NCBI GenBank assembly: GCA_041660405.1
Contig: JBAZWL010000001.1
Coordinates: 124,001-188,000, forward strand
Origin: Taibaiella sp041660405
Lineage (GTDB): Bacteria; Bacteroidota; Bacteroidia; Chitinophagales; Chitinophagaceae
Direction: 5' to 3'
DNA length: 64,000 nucleotides
The position numbers and the translations under genes were made by a program. This document shows, in pieces, positions 34,972-42,977 of the stretch (positions within the stretch are counted from its first letter, which is position 1; each line of letters begins with the position of its first letter). The notes below the pieces were generated by a model. The model was given only the letters and a program-made list of their open reading frames with translations, searched no databases and was not told where the DNA came from.

Positions 34972-35904
34972 ATGCAATCGTTTGCCAACCGCTTGCAGAA
35001 AGTGAGCCGGCATATATCCAAATGGGCAAAACGGCAGGGTATTACCTGTTACCGTATTTACGACATGGATATGCCGGAGTTTCCTTTCTGCATAGACCGG
35101 TATGAAGATAATCTGCACATCGCAGAGTATAAGGCCAATCACCGGATGAGTGATGAGGAACATGATGCCTGGCTGGAATCGTGCATCCAGGTTATATCTG
35201 ATACTTTACAGGTCAATCGGGAGCATATTTATCTTAAGGAACGTCGTCGTTTGTCCCGTCGCACAGAGCAATACGAAAAGGTAGCTGGTGAGAGTAAGAA
35301 GACGATAGTACAAGAACAAGGTTTTCAATTTCATGTAAATCTTACTGATTACCTGGATACCGGTCTTTTCCTGGATCATAGGCCGTTGCGTAGTATTTTC
35401 AAGGCAGAGGCCGATGGCAAAAATGTGCTCAACCTTTTTGCCTATACCGGCGCATTTACTGTGTACGCGGCTGCGGGCAATGCAGCACAAGTAACCACAG
35501 TCGATCTTTCCAATACCTATATTCAATGGTCAAAGGAAAATATGGAGTTGAATGGATTGCTGGATGAAGCAAAGCATCGTTTTATCCAGGGTGATGTAAT
35601 GGACTTTTTGAAAAAATCAGAAGGAGAAGAATATGATCTTGTATTTGTAGACCCACCGGCTTTTAGTAATAGTAAAAGATTAAAAGGAACCTGGGACACG
35701 CAAAGGGATCACCCTGCTATGCTGCATCTCATTCTTAAAAGGGTTAAGCCGGGTGGCATCATTTATTTTTCCAATAACCTCAGAAATTTCACACCGGACT
35801 TTAGTAAACTACCGGCTAAAGAAATTACCGATATTTCCCTACAAACAATACCTGAAGATTTCCGGAATAAAAAGATCCATTATTGCTACCGTATTATTAA
35901 GTAG
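34972..35904 (+). CDS. RlmI/RlmK-type SAM-dependent rRNA methyltransferase
   Basis: The 310-residue protein has a short N-terminal domain (about 1-110, DMPEFPFCIDRYEDNL) and a Rossmann methyltransferase domain with the SAM loop NLFAYTGAFTVYAA (about 143-156), acidic loop VDLSNTYI and catalytic motif VDPPAFSNSKR (about 222-232). This is the pattern of the C-terminal half of RlmL (RlmK) and of RlmI, which methylate 23S rRNA. The exact base cannot be told. Its coupling to the RicT-like gene (six-base gap) suggests a shared ribosome/RNA role. It ends four bases from the convergent csaA. Confidence 0.88.
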   Translation: MQSFANRLQKVSRHISKWAKRQGITCYRIYDMDMPEFPFCIDRYEDNLHIAEYKANHRMSDEEHDAWLESCIQVISDTLQVNREHIYLKERRRLSRRTEQYEKVAGESKKTIVQEQGFQFHVNLTDYLDTGLFLDHRPLRSIFKAEADGKNVLNLFAYTGAFTVYAAAGNAAQVTTVDLSNTYIQWSKENMELNGLLDEAKHRFIQGDVMDFLKKSEGEEYDLVFVDPPAFSNSKRLKGTWDTQRDHPAMLHLILKRVKPGGIIYFSNNLRNFTPDFSKLPAKEITDISLQTIPEDFRNKKIHYCYRIIK

Positions 35905-35907
35905 CAG

Positions 35908-36243
35908 CTAAATAAGTTTTGATCCATTGGGCACAGCCCTTTCCACTGCTGTCAATACAATATTCCCATTTTCATCGGCAAAACCGGTTACCAGGCATTG
36001 CGATATAAAATCAGCTATCTGCTTTTCGGGAAAATTAATAACGGCTGCTACTTGTCTTCCAATAAGTGTTTCCGGAGTATAATGTTTGGTAATCTGGGCG
36101 CTGCTCATTTTTATGCCTAAAGGGCCAAAGTCTACTTTTAGCTTATAAGCAGGTTTACGTGCTTTGGGAAAATCCAATACCTCAAGTATTGTGCCCACGC
36201 GCAGTTCTATTTTTTCGAAATCATTCCAATTTATTGTTTCCAT
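35908..36243 (-). CDS. csaA: tRNA-binding-domain protein CsaA
   Basis: The 111-residue protein is a single OB-fold of the type found at the C-terminus of MetRS and Arc1. The motifs FEKIELRVGTILEV, KLKVDFGPLGIKMSSAQI and GRQVAAVINFPEKQIADF are those of CsaA. In Bacillus CsaA is described as a secretion-related chaperone that binds peptides and tRNA; the role here is inferred. Length is standard. Confidence 0.93.
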   Translation of the reverse strand: METINWNDFEKIELRVGTILEVLDFPKARKPAYKLKVDFGPLGIKMSSAQITKHYTPETLIGRQVAAVINFPEKQIADFISQCLVTGFADENGNIVLTAVERAVPNGSKLI

Positions 36244-36256
36244 TTACTAAAGATAA

Positions 36257-36285
36257 GAAGTGTAAACTTTCTAAGTTTGCACTTC
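36257..36285. repeat. Palindrome of the AACTTT family, overlapping a -7 box
   Basis: GAAGTGTAAACTT and AAGTTTGCACTTC form a 13-bp stem (one wobble) with a three-base loop, in the divergent gap between csaA and the amidohydrolase gene. The exact -7 box TAAGTTTG (36272-36279) lies inside it. It shares its AAACTT core with the palindrome at 23566-23598. Confidence 0.5.
36272..36279 (+). promoter_or_regulatory. -7 box of the amidohydrolase gene
   Basis: TAAGTTTG is an exact -7 box 21 bases before the TTG start at 36301. Because it is buried in a palindrome, its activity may depend on the palindrome's state or on a bound protein (inference). Confidence 0.35.
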
Positions 36286-36300
36286 ATTTAATCTTCAACA

Positions 36301-37461
36301 TTGAAATATTTAAGCGCAGATAAAATTCACGATGGCCGGCATTGGCTGCCTGATGGAAGTGTAATAGTCACAACAGAAGACGGTACAATAGATTCCATTT
36401 TACCACCTGGTGAAGTTGCCTCTGAAAAAGTTGTACATTATAAAGGCATTTTATGTCCGGGCTTTGTCAATACACATTGCCACCTTGAGCTATCACATAT
36501 GAAAGGTGCAATAGCCGAAGGAAACCGGTTAGTTCCTTTTCTACAATCGGTCATGTTGGGGCGCAATAATTTTTCCGAAGAAGAAAAAAGAACAGCACTC
36601 GAAGCTGCGATAAAAGAAACTTTAGAAAACGGGATCGTTGCCTTGGGTGACATTGCTAATGGGCCAGACACAATTTCTTTCAGGGAAAATGCAGGTTTTC
36701 ATATCCATACTTTTGTTGAAAGTATTGGCTTTACAGAAACAAAGTTGGAAGACCGGTTCGCCTGGCCGGTAAAGGTATTTCATCAATTTAGCGAACAACA
36801 ATCCGGTAGTCATATCCTGCGTCAGTCTATAGTGCCGCATGCGCCGTATTCCGTTTCCAGAGGAATGTTTGCGCTTATAGATAATTTTGAGCAAGACAGC
36901 CTGTTATCCATACATAATGAAGAAACGCAGGCCGAAAACGACTTCTACCAAAACAAAACCGGCGAAATGTTCGATCTGTATCAAACATTGAATATTGATA
37001 CCGTTTTTTTTCAACCTTCAGGAAAAACTTCATTACAAACTTACCTCCCGCTCCTGTCACCAAAACATCCGGTTATCCTGGTGCACAACACTTTTACAGA
37101 TGGAGAAGATATAACACTGCTACAGCAAACTGACCAGAATATTTTCTTGTGCCTATGTCCTAATGCCAACTGGTATATAGAGCGCCGCATGCCTCCTGTT
37201 GCTCTTTTTATAAATAGTGGGCTGCCGATATGTTTGGGAACGGACAGCCTTGCTTCCAATCATCAACTTAGTATTTGGAGTGAGGTGCAAACCCTGCAAA
37301 AGCATTTTCCGGAAATTGACCTGGAAACGCTATTGGGCTGGGCAACTTTTAATGGGGCATGCGCCTTGCAAATGGAGCATATTATTGGAAGTTTAGAGGC
37401 AGGAAAGAAGCCTGGAATTATTTATATTGACCCAAATCAGAAGGTTAGAAGAATTTTTTAA
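36301..37461 (+). CDS. Amidohydrolase-family deaminase/chlorohydrolase-like enzyme
   Basis: The 386-residue protein starts at TTG (LKYLSADKIHDGRHW). It shows the metal-dependent amidohydrolase pattern: GFVNTHCHLELSHM (HxH, about 57-70), PHAPYSVS and HNEETQAEN (His ligand), HNTFTDGED, and GTDSLASN (catalytic Asp, about 318). It belongs to the cytosine-deaminase-like/S-adenosylhomocysteine-deaminase branch, whose members deaminate purine or pyrimidine derivatives. Some act on aminodeoxyfutalosine in menaquinone synthesis, but there are no menaquinone genes nearby, so the substrate stays open. Confidence 0.82.
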   Translation: MKYLSADKIHDGRHWLPDGSVIVTTEDGTIDSILPPGEVASEKVVHYKGILCPGFVNTHCHLELSHMKGAIAEGNRLVPFLQSVMLGRNNFSEEEKRTALEAAIKETLENGIVALGDIANGPDTISFRENAGFHIHTFVESIGFTETKLEDRFAWPVKVFHQFSEQQSGSHILRQSIVPHAPYSVSRGMFALIDNFEQDSLLSIHNEETQAENDFYQNKTGEMFDLYQTLNIDTVFFQPSGKTSLQTYLPLLSPKHPVILVHNTFTDGEDITLLQQTDQNIFLCLCPNANWYIERRMPPVALFINSGLPICLGTDSLASNHQLSIWSEVQTLQKHFPEIDLETLLGWATFNGACALQMEHIIGSLEAGKKPGIIYIDPNQKVRRIF

Positions 37462-37555
37462 TTGCTAACAATCAATAACTTATGAAGTAAAGCTAATTTT
37501 TGGCACGCTATTTGATTTGAATAAGGAAAACCAGATCTTAAAAAATTAAAAAGAT

Positions 37556-38194
37556 ATGAAAAACGCAATCAAATCAATAGCATTAGTACTTGCCATAGCT
37601 GTAACCGGAACTGCAACCGCTCAAAATGCACATGAGTCATCTATTAAATTTAATAAGAAATCTGAAAATGCAGTTGTAGCAGATTTTAATAAATCGGCAG
37701 AAGTAGTAGAAGCTGCTTTGAAAGATCGTCTTGAAAAAGAAGGCTTGGGCAAAATGAAGACCAGCAAAGGTTTTATGAGCTATGCAGGAACTTTATGGAA
37801 TTCAGTTAGCTCTGATAAACTGGATGTGTACTTTAAAGTAGAAGGTAAAAAAGATAAGTCAACTGTTTCCGTATTGGTATCAAAAGGCTATGACAACTTT
37901 ATTACTTCAGGAAGCGACGCTAAAACGATTGATAACGTTAAAGCCTTTTTGAACGGGTTCGTAACATACACCAATTCTTATCAACTTACACTAGATATCA
38001 AAGCACAGGAAGAAGCGATAAAGAAGGCTGAAAAAGCTTATAGCAACTCCATAGATAACAATAAAGACCTGTTGTCTCAAAAAGAAAAGCTGGAAAAAAG
38101 AATAGCCGAAAGCAATAATGAGCAAACTTTAAAACAGAAAGCTCTAGATGAAGAAAAGAAAAAATTGAGTGATCTTAAGTTGAGAATGAATTAA
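37556..38194 (+). CDS. Secreted coiled-coil protein, function unknown
   Basis: The 212-residue protein has a clear signal peptide (1-22, ending TGTATAQ) and a predicted mature domain of mixed alpha/beta character (about 25-140; FMSYAGTLWNSVSSDKLDVY). The C-terminal coiled coil (about 145-212) is rich in Lys and Glu, with AEKAYSNSIDNNKDLLSQK and ALDEEKKKLSDLK. It lacks a lipobox, so it should be periplasmic. I have seen similar unnamed proteins in Bacteroidota but know no function. It is followed by a terminator. Confidence 0.8.
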   Translation: MKNAIKSIALVLAIAVTGTATAQNAHESSIKFNKKSENAVVADFNKSAEVVEAALKDRLEKEGLGKMKTSKGFMSYAGTLWNSVSSDKLDVYFKVEGKKDKSTVSVLVSKGYDNFITSGSDAKTIDNVKAFLNGFVTYTNSYQLTLDIKAQEEAIKKAEKAYSNSIDNNKDLLSQKEKLEKRIAESNNEQTLKQKALDEEKKKLSDLKLRMN

Positions 38195-38211
38195 GTAATT
38201 GCGATGTGAAA

Positions 38212-38250
38212 TAAAGGCCTCCCTGAACTTTTATCAGTGGAGGCCTTTTA
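38212..38250 (+). terminator. Terminator before the ammonia-lyase gene
   Basis: TAAAGGCCTCC pairs with GGAGGCCTTTTA (11 bp) and the loop contains a second small CTGA/TCAG stem. Confidence 0.8.
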
Positions 38251-38304
38251 TTGATTAATAATGGCCGGCTTAAAATAATATTAAGACATAGTAAAGGCTT
38301 TTAT

Positions 38305-38312
38305 TACTTTTG
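38305..38312 (+). promoter_or_regulatory. -7 box of the ammonia-lyase gene
   Basis: TACTTTTG is an exact -7 box, 43 bases before the ATG at 38356. Confidence 0.45.
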
Positions 38313-38355
38313 CGTTGAATTTATTTTTACTATTAAAAATTACTCTAAACGCTGC

Positions 38356-39918
38356 ATGGCAACCATTGGCAACAAAATTCTGGAGCTGGAAAGTCTCGAA
38401 CAGATTGTACTTCAAAAAGAGAACATAGACCTTAACCCCGAAGCTTACAAGGAGGTTGAAGATTGTTTTGAATTTCTTACAAAATTCTCACAGGATAAAT
38501 TAATATACGGCATCAATACTGGCTTTGGACCTATGGCCCAGTACCGGATAGAAGATGAAGCCAGGATACAATTGCAGCTCAACCTGATACGCAGCCATAG
38601 CAGCGGCATGGGGCAATATTTATCTCCTTTGCAGGCAAGAGCCACAATGCTGGCCAGGCTTAATACTATGATGCGGGCCTATTCCGGCATTCACCCGGAT
38701 TTGGTTATGCTGATGAAGGATCTTATCAACAACGATGCTTACCCTTGTATTTACCAGCATGGTGGCGTAGGTGCCAGCGGCGACCTGGTACAATTGGCAC
38801 ACCTGGCACTTGGCCTTATTGGCGAAGGTAATTTCCAGTTTCGTGGTGAAGTAGTAAAGGCCTCTGTGGTATATGAAGCACTGAACCTGAAACCGCTGAA
38901 AGTACATATACGAGAAGGTCTTGCCATGCTCAACGGTACATCTTCCATGACGGGGATTGGCGCGATCAACGTAGTACATGCCCGCAAATTGCTTACCGGT
39001 CAGATCCTGTTTTCCCTTATGGTGAATGAGATCATGGAAGCTTACGATGATCATTTTTCGGAAGAACTGAATGCTGTAAAGCTGCATAAAGGCCAGCAGA
39101 CTGTAGCTAAGGCTATGCGTGCTATTTCTCATAAAAGTAAACTGATGCGTAAGCGTCACGAACATCTTTATGATAAAAAGGTAACAGAAAGCGTACTGGA
39201 AGATAAGGTCCAGGAATATTACTCCTTACGTTGTGTGCCACAAATACTTGGTCCCGTTTACGACACCATTGAATACACCGCACAGATTATCACACAGGAA
39301 CTGAATTCTGTAAATGACAATCCGGTTATTGATTACAAGAATGGCAACATTTTTCATGGTGGAAATTTCCATGGCGATTACGTATCGCTGGAAATGGATA
39401 AGTTGAAAATTGCAGTAACTAAACTGGGTATGCTGGCCGACAGACAATTGAACTTTCTGTTGAACCCAAGCCTCAATAAAAAACTTCCAGCCTTTATCAA
39501 TGCAGGTGTACTGGGCTTAAACTTTGGTGTACAGGGCATGCAATATCCTGCTGTATCCAATGTTGCAGAAAATCAGACATTGAGTAACCCTATGTATATA
39601 CACAGTATCCCGAACAATAACGATAACCAGGATATTGTGAGTATGGGTACCAATGCAGCATTGATCTGTGCGAGGGTTATTGAAAATACTTTTGAGATCC
39701 TTTCTGTACATGCACTTGCTATTATCCAGGCTATCAGTTATAAAGACCTTATAGAAAGACTTTCTCCAGCCACACGCTGGATGTATGACGAATTAAGTGC
39801 ACTGGCTCCACCGTTCGTGGAAGATGCCCCGGCTTACGAGCGCCTGCAAAAAATCAAAACATGGTTGATGGAAACGGAGGTGGGTGAAAAGATGAAGAAA
39901 CTTTTAGGATTTGAATAA
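38356..39918 (+). CDS. hutH: Histidine ammonia-lyase-like aromatic amino acid lyase
   Basis: From the ATG at 38356 the protein has 520 residues. The MIO prosthetic group forms from Ala140-Ser141-Gly142 in GGVGASGDLVQLAH, and YGINTGFG (51-58) is the Tyr-loop motif. The substrate-selecting pair at 80-81 is Ser-His, as in bacterial histidine lyases, rather than the His-Leu of tyrosine lyases or Phe-Leu of phenylalanine lyases. That supports urocanate formation from histidine, but no hutU, hutI or hutG is adjacent. Bacteroidota also use relatives to make cinnamates for pigments, so the substrate is provisional. An upstream in-frame extension from 38251 starts inside the previous terminator. Confidence 0.85.
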   Translation: MATIGNKILELESLEQIVLQKENIDLNPEAYKEVEDCFEFLTKFSQDKLIYGINTGFGPMAQYRIEDEARIQLQLNLIRSHSSGMGQYLSPLQARATMLARLNTMMRAYSGIHPDLVMLMKDLINNDAYPCIYQHGGVGASGDLVQLAHLALGLIGEGNFQFRGEVVKASVVYEALNLKPLKVHIREGLAMLNGTSSMTGIGAINVVHARKLLTGQILFSLMVNEIMEAYDDHFSEELNAVKLHKGQQTVAKAMRAISHKSKLMRKRHEHLYDKKVTESVLEDKVQEYYSLRCVPQILGPVYDTIEYTAQIITQELNSVNDNPVIDYKNGNIFHGGNFHGDYVSLEMDKLKIAVTKLGMLADRQLNFLLNPSLNKKLPAFINAGVLGLNFGVQGMQYPAVSNVAENQTLSNPMYIHSIPNNNDNQDIVSMGTNAALICARVIENTFEILSVHALAIIQAISYKDLIERLSPATRWMYDELSALAPPFVEDAPAYERLQKIKTWLMETEVGEKMKKLLGFE

Positions 39919-39938
39919 TAAGACAATCCATTATACAG

Positions 39939-39971
39939 ACCTTACAAGAACGAATCTGTAAGGTGTTTTTT
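39939..39971 (+). terminator. Terminator after the ammonia-lyase gene
   Basis: ACCTTACA (39939-39946) and TGTAAGGT (39957-39964) form an 8-bp stem followed by T6. It ends 13 bases before the next start codon. Confidence 0.7.
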
Positions 39972-39983
39972 AAAAACGCTGTT

Positions 39984-41144
39984 ATGAATATTAAGCTGCT
40001 CAGCCTCATCGTTCTGCTATCTGCTTTATTTACCGCCTGCGGTAATGAAAAAAAAGAACCTGTGCAGCAGCAAACCATAACAGAAAGCAAACCTATGTAC
40101 GATTCTATATTGACGATGAACTTTTATAAACGCATGGAAGGCACCATAGCCGACCAGCCGGTAGTGGTTCAACTTCAATGTTATAGTGGGAAGATTCAGG
40201 GTATATATTATTATCTTAATCATGGCGTATGGATCATGCTGACCGGCACTTTGAACCCCGCCAATCCTAATAATGTTGCCATTGAAGAAAGTAATTTCAG
40301 CGACGGGGAAAAGACAGCAATACTGGATTGTAAATATGATCAGGGTACTTTAAAAGGAAGCTGGAGAAGTGCCGATGGCAAGAAGAATTATCTTATTGAT
40401 CTTAAAGAAAGTTATCCTGAGGGTTCCTATACATTCACCACTATGTCTTTGCACGATTCGCTGACAGCATTTCCCGGAGTTGATAGCTCTCCGGTAGCAA
40501 ACGTTTCCAAAGATTTTATAATACCGCTTAAAGATGATGAAGATAACAAGTGGCTGGGGTTACAAATAAAAAAGGCAATAGGTATAGATTCCGCATTGCT
40601 CACTTTGGACATTCAGGCTGGTGCTACAAAAATGAACGGTAAGTTTCTGAAAGGCTATCGCGATGAGGTCAAAAACATGGGCAAAGATGGTTTTGCATCT
40701 TTCCTTAATTATGAAGATATGTTAAACGTATCCGTATGCTATAACGAAAACGGTTATGTTATTCTAAACGCAGATGCGTATGGTTATACCGGTGGCGCTC
40801 ATGGAAATGGTGGCAGCAGCTTTAGTTGCCTGGATGTAAAAAACAAGAAAGCGCTTAAACTGAAAGACATACTGAAAGCAGACTCTGCTCACCTGCAACC
40901 CATAGTAGAAGCCGAATTCAGAAAACAGCAAGGATTGAAGCCAACAGATTCTTTAACCAGTATTCTTTTTGAAAATCACCTCGCTACAACAGATAATTTT
41001 TACTTCACGAACAAAGGAATCGGCTTTTATTATTTCCCTTATGAAGTAGCGGCATATGCTGTTGGCCCAATACATGTTTTTGTTCCCTTCGCTTCTTTGC
41101 AGCATTATCTTACTCCTGATTTTGTGCAGAGAATGAAACTGTAG
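39984..41144 (+). CDS. DUF3298/RsiV-like lipoprotein
   Basis: From the ATG at 39984 the protein has 386 residues and a lipoprotein signal peptide with lipobox LFTAC (Cys about 20). The N-terminal part (about 40-150) is a beta domain (GKIQGIYYYLNHGVWIMLTG). The C-terminal part (about 185-385) matches the DUF4163/DUF3298 pair found in RsiV: LNADAYGYTGGAHGN and LKLKDILKADS, ending FVPFASLQHYLTPDF. RsiV itself binds lysozyme, and this protein might sense or inhibit such an enzyme in the envelope (inference). It is convergent with the OmpA-like gene, with only six bases between stops. Confidence 0.8.
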   Translation: MNIKLLSLIVLLSALFTACGNEKKEPVQQQTITESKPMYDSILTMNFYKRMEGTIADQPVVVQLQCYSGKIQGIYYYLNHGVWIMLTGTLNPANPNNVAIEESNFSDGEKTAILDCKYDQGTLKGSWRSADGKKNYLIDLKESYPEGSYTFTTMSLHDSLTAFPGVDSSPVANVSKDFIIPLKDDEDNKWLGLQIKKAIGIDSALLTLDIQAGATKMNGKFLKGYRDEVKNMGKDGFASFLNYEDMLNVSVCYNENGYVILNADAYGYTGGAHGNGGSSFSCLDVKNKKALKLKDILKADSAHLQPIVEAEFRKQQGLKPTDSLTSILFENHLATTDNFYFTNKGIGFYYFPYEVAAYAVGPIHVFVPFASLQHYLTPDFVQRMKL

Positions 41145-41150
41145 TGGTCA

Positions 41151-42056
41151 TTATTTTTCCAGGATTCGGACCTCTACCCTTCTGTTCACCTGACCTTCTT
41201 CTTCAGTTCGCTCATTTTCTCTTATGGGTTTAGTACGCCCAAAGCCGTCATACTGCATTCTTTCGGGCCCAATACCCCGTTTAATCAGATGGTTATAAAC
41301 AGTAAAAGCCCGGTCGACAGACAGGCCCCAGGTAGGTGTGTTTTTAAAAAACCCATCAGGATATACACAACAACATACATGCCCTTCCAGCCTGATTTTC
41401 AGCTTAGGATTATCTTTCATTACATTGTACAGGTTATCCAATTCGGAGTAAGATGAGGTGATAATATCTACACGACCGGGATAGAAGAAAAGGTTTGTAA
41501 GATTTACAGTTTCGTTTACTTTCAAGATACTGAGATCAATATTCGTTACCCTGGGAGGAACACCTTCCTGCTCTTGAGGAACTGGAATACTTTGATTTAC
41601 TTTTTCCTGAAGAGGTGTTTGGGATTTAATAACATCTTGCTCTTTTTCAGATACTGCAACTTGCCCTTTGGGTTTGTCCTTCCGTATAAAAATATCGGTT
41701 CTTCTAAAGGTTACATCTCCATCGGAACCACCCGATCCTTCTACTTTCCCAAGACCAGTACATTCCATGATTTGTTCGGGAGCGATGCCCTTTTTGAGGA
41801 GATAATTTTTTACTTCAATAGCTCTGTTATCAGATAGGTGTTGGTTAGGTTTTTCACTACCAAGATAATCTGCATAGCTATAGATCAGCATCTTTCTTGT
41901 GTCTGTATGTTTCGCAACAGAATCCAACATGGATTTATCTTTCTTTTGCAAACCTGCTACACCAATATCGTAATGAATATGGATGGTATCGAAGTATTGC
42001 GCCTGGCAAGGTCTGAGGATTGCAACAAAGAAAAGCAACAAGAGATACCGCAGCAT
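41151..42056 (-). CDS. Double OmpA-domain periplasmic protein
   Basis: The 301-residue protein has a signal peptide (1-19, ending CQAQ) and two tandem OmpA-like peptidoglycan-binding domains (about 25-127 and 195-301) joined by a Pro/Gln-rich linker. The first keeps YADYLGSEK (ligand-binding Asp) and LSDNRA (Arg). The second keeps LSVDRA and NRRVEVRI, but the canonical GHTD is GHVC, within LEGHVCCC, so its Asp is lost. It lacks a barrel or lipobox, so it is probably soluble in the periplasm. No partner is adjacent. Confidence 0.85.
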   Translation of the reverse strand: MLRYLLLLFFVAILRPCQAQYFDTIHIHYDIGVAGLQKKDKSMLDSVAKHTDTRKMLIYSYADYLGSEKPNQHLSDNRAIEVKNYLLKKGIAPEQIMECTGLGKVEGSGGSDGDVTFRRTDIFIRKDKPKGQVAVSEKEQDVIKSQTPLQEKVNQSIPVPQEQEGVPPRVTNIDLSILKVNETVNLTNLFFYPGRVDIITSSYSELDNLYNVMKDNPKLKIRLEGHVCCCVYPDGFFKNTPTWGLSVDRAFTVYNHLIKRGIGPERMQYDGFGRTKPIRENERTEEEGQVNRRVEVRILEK

Positions 42057-42142
42057 AGGGAAGCATTTTGTTTGCTAAAGTTAGTGCGATTTTGCGGTTA
42101 TTAGATATAGCGTACAATGGATCAATGCGCCAACATGGGATG

Positions 42143-42928
42143 TTAGTTCCTGTAATTTTTATTTATCATTTCCTTGGGCTCCTCTATTGTCGGTTCAATT
42201 CCATTGATTTTTCGATGTAACATTGAATGGCAATTCGGGCAAACAGGAATTAGGTCATTTTTGTAATCAACCTTATATTCCTTCCCTATTGTATGAATGG
42301 CCTTCAAATGGTGGATATGAATAAATTCATTCCCAATATCTCCGTATTTTTCGGAAAATTTAAGCCCACATACTTTACAATTTAGCCCGTGAAGTTCAAT
42401 ACATTTTTTTCTTGCAATTGAACTTCTCTCGTACTTATTTACAAGTATCTGCTTTTTAATTCCTTCAAATTGAATTGTCTCATTATCTAACATTTCAGGA
42501 AATATTTCAGTCTGATAATTGTCTGAGAAATTTGACGTAATGTACTTCAACAAATTCGATTTAATTTTTACTGGTCCTTGCGGCGCTGCACCTAATCCAT
42601 TTAATTTTAAATTATCTAGACTTAGTTTTTGATTATAAATCTGGTCTATAAGTTTCAACCTCATAAACTTTCCATAGAGAGATTTTTGATATTCTTTCTC
42701 GTTTTTCCAATATTCTTTATCATCTCTAATATCAGGATAATATAAATTTATTTTTTCGACAACGCATTGGTATTGTATCATACTTATTGGCCTAGTAGAG
42801 TATATAAATACAATATCGCCAATCTCGAAGTTTGCATTTCCTTGTCGCCAATCAATAAATGAAAAATGTTCAAAGGATGATGTGTGATCATACATTTGAG
42901 AGTTTGCCGATATAATCCAATTTGCCAT
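42143..42928 (-). CDS. EVE-like/HNH restriction endonuclease (candidate modified-DNA defence)
   Basis: The 261-residue protein has two domains. Residues about 1-100 resemble an EVE/PUA-like reader: NWIISANSQMYDH, then FEIGDIVFIYSTRP and YQCVVEKINL. Residues about 170-250 are a zinc-stabilised HNH nuclease: CKVCG, HIHHLKAI and NDLIPVCPNCHSMLHRK, the McrA-like arrangement. EVE-HNH enzymes are known modification-dependent nucleases that cut phage DNA carrying hydroxymethyl- or methylcytosine. It is the last gene of a three-gene minus-strand cassette, 49 bases after the DUF2971 gene, and is AT-richer than the core genes around it. Substrate specificity is inferred from the architecture. Confidence 0.75.
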   Translation of the reverse strand: MANWIISANSQMYDHTSSFEHFSFIDWRQGNANFEIGDIVFIYSTRPISMIQYQCVVEKINLYYPDIRDDKEYWKNEKEYQKSLYGKFMRLKLIDQIYNQKLSLDNLKLNGLGAAPQGPVKIKSNLLKYITSNFSDNYQTEIFPEMLDNETIQFEGIKKQILVNKYERSSIARKKCIELHGLNCKVCGLKFSEKYGDIGNEFIHIHHLKAIHTIGKEYKVDYKNDLIPVCPNCHSMLHRKINGIEPTIEEPKEMINKNYRN

Positions 42929-42977
42929 TTACATCGATTTTCAAAGTAGTTTAATTAATGTTTAGGCTCTTACAATT

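Noticed and set aside
34168..35163. 331-residue Leu-rich ORF on the minus strand
   Set aside because: It is the complement of the RicT-like gene, where CAG/CAA codons read as Leu on the other strand.
38251..38355. N-terminal extension of the ammonia-lyase
   Set aside because: It begins at the end of the preceding terminator and includes the promoter box.
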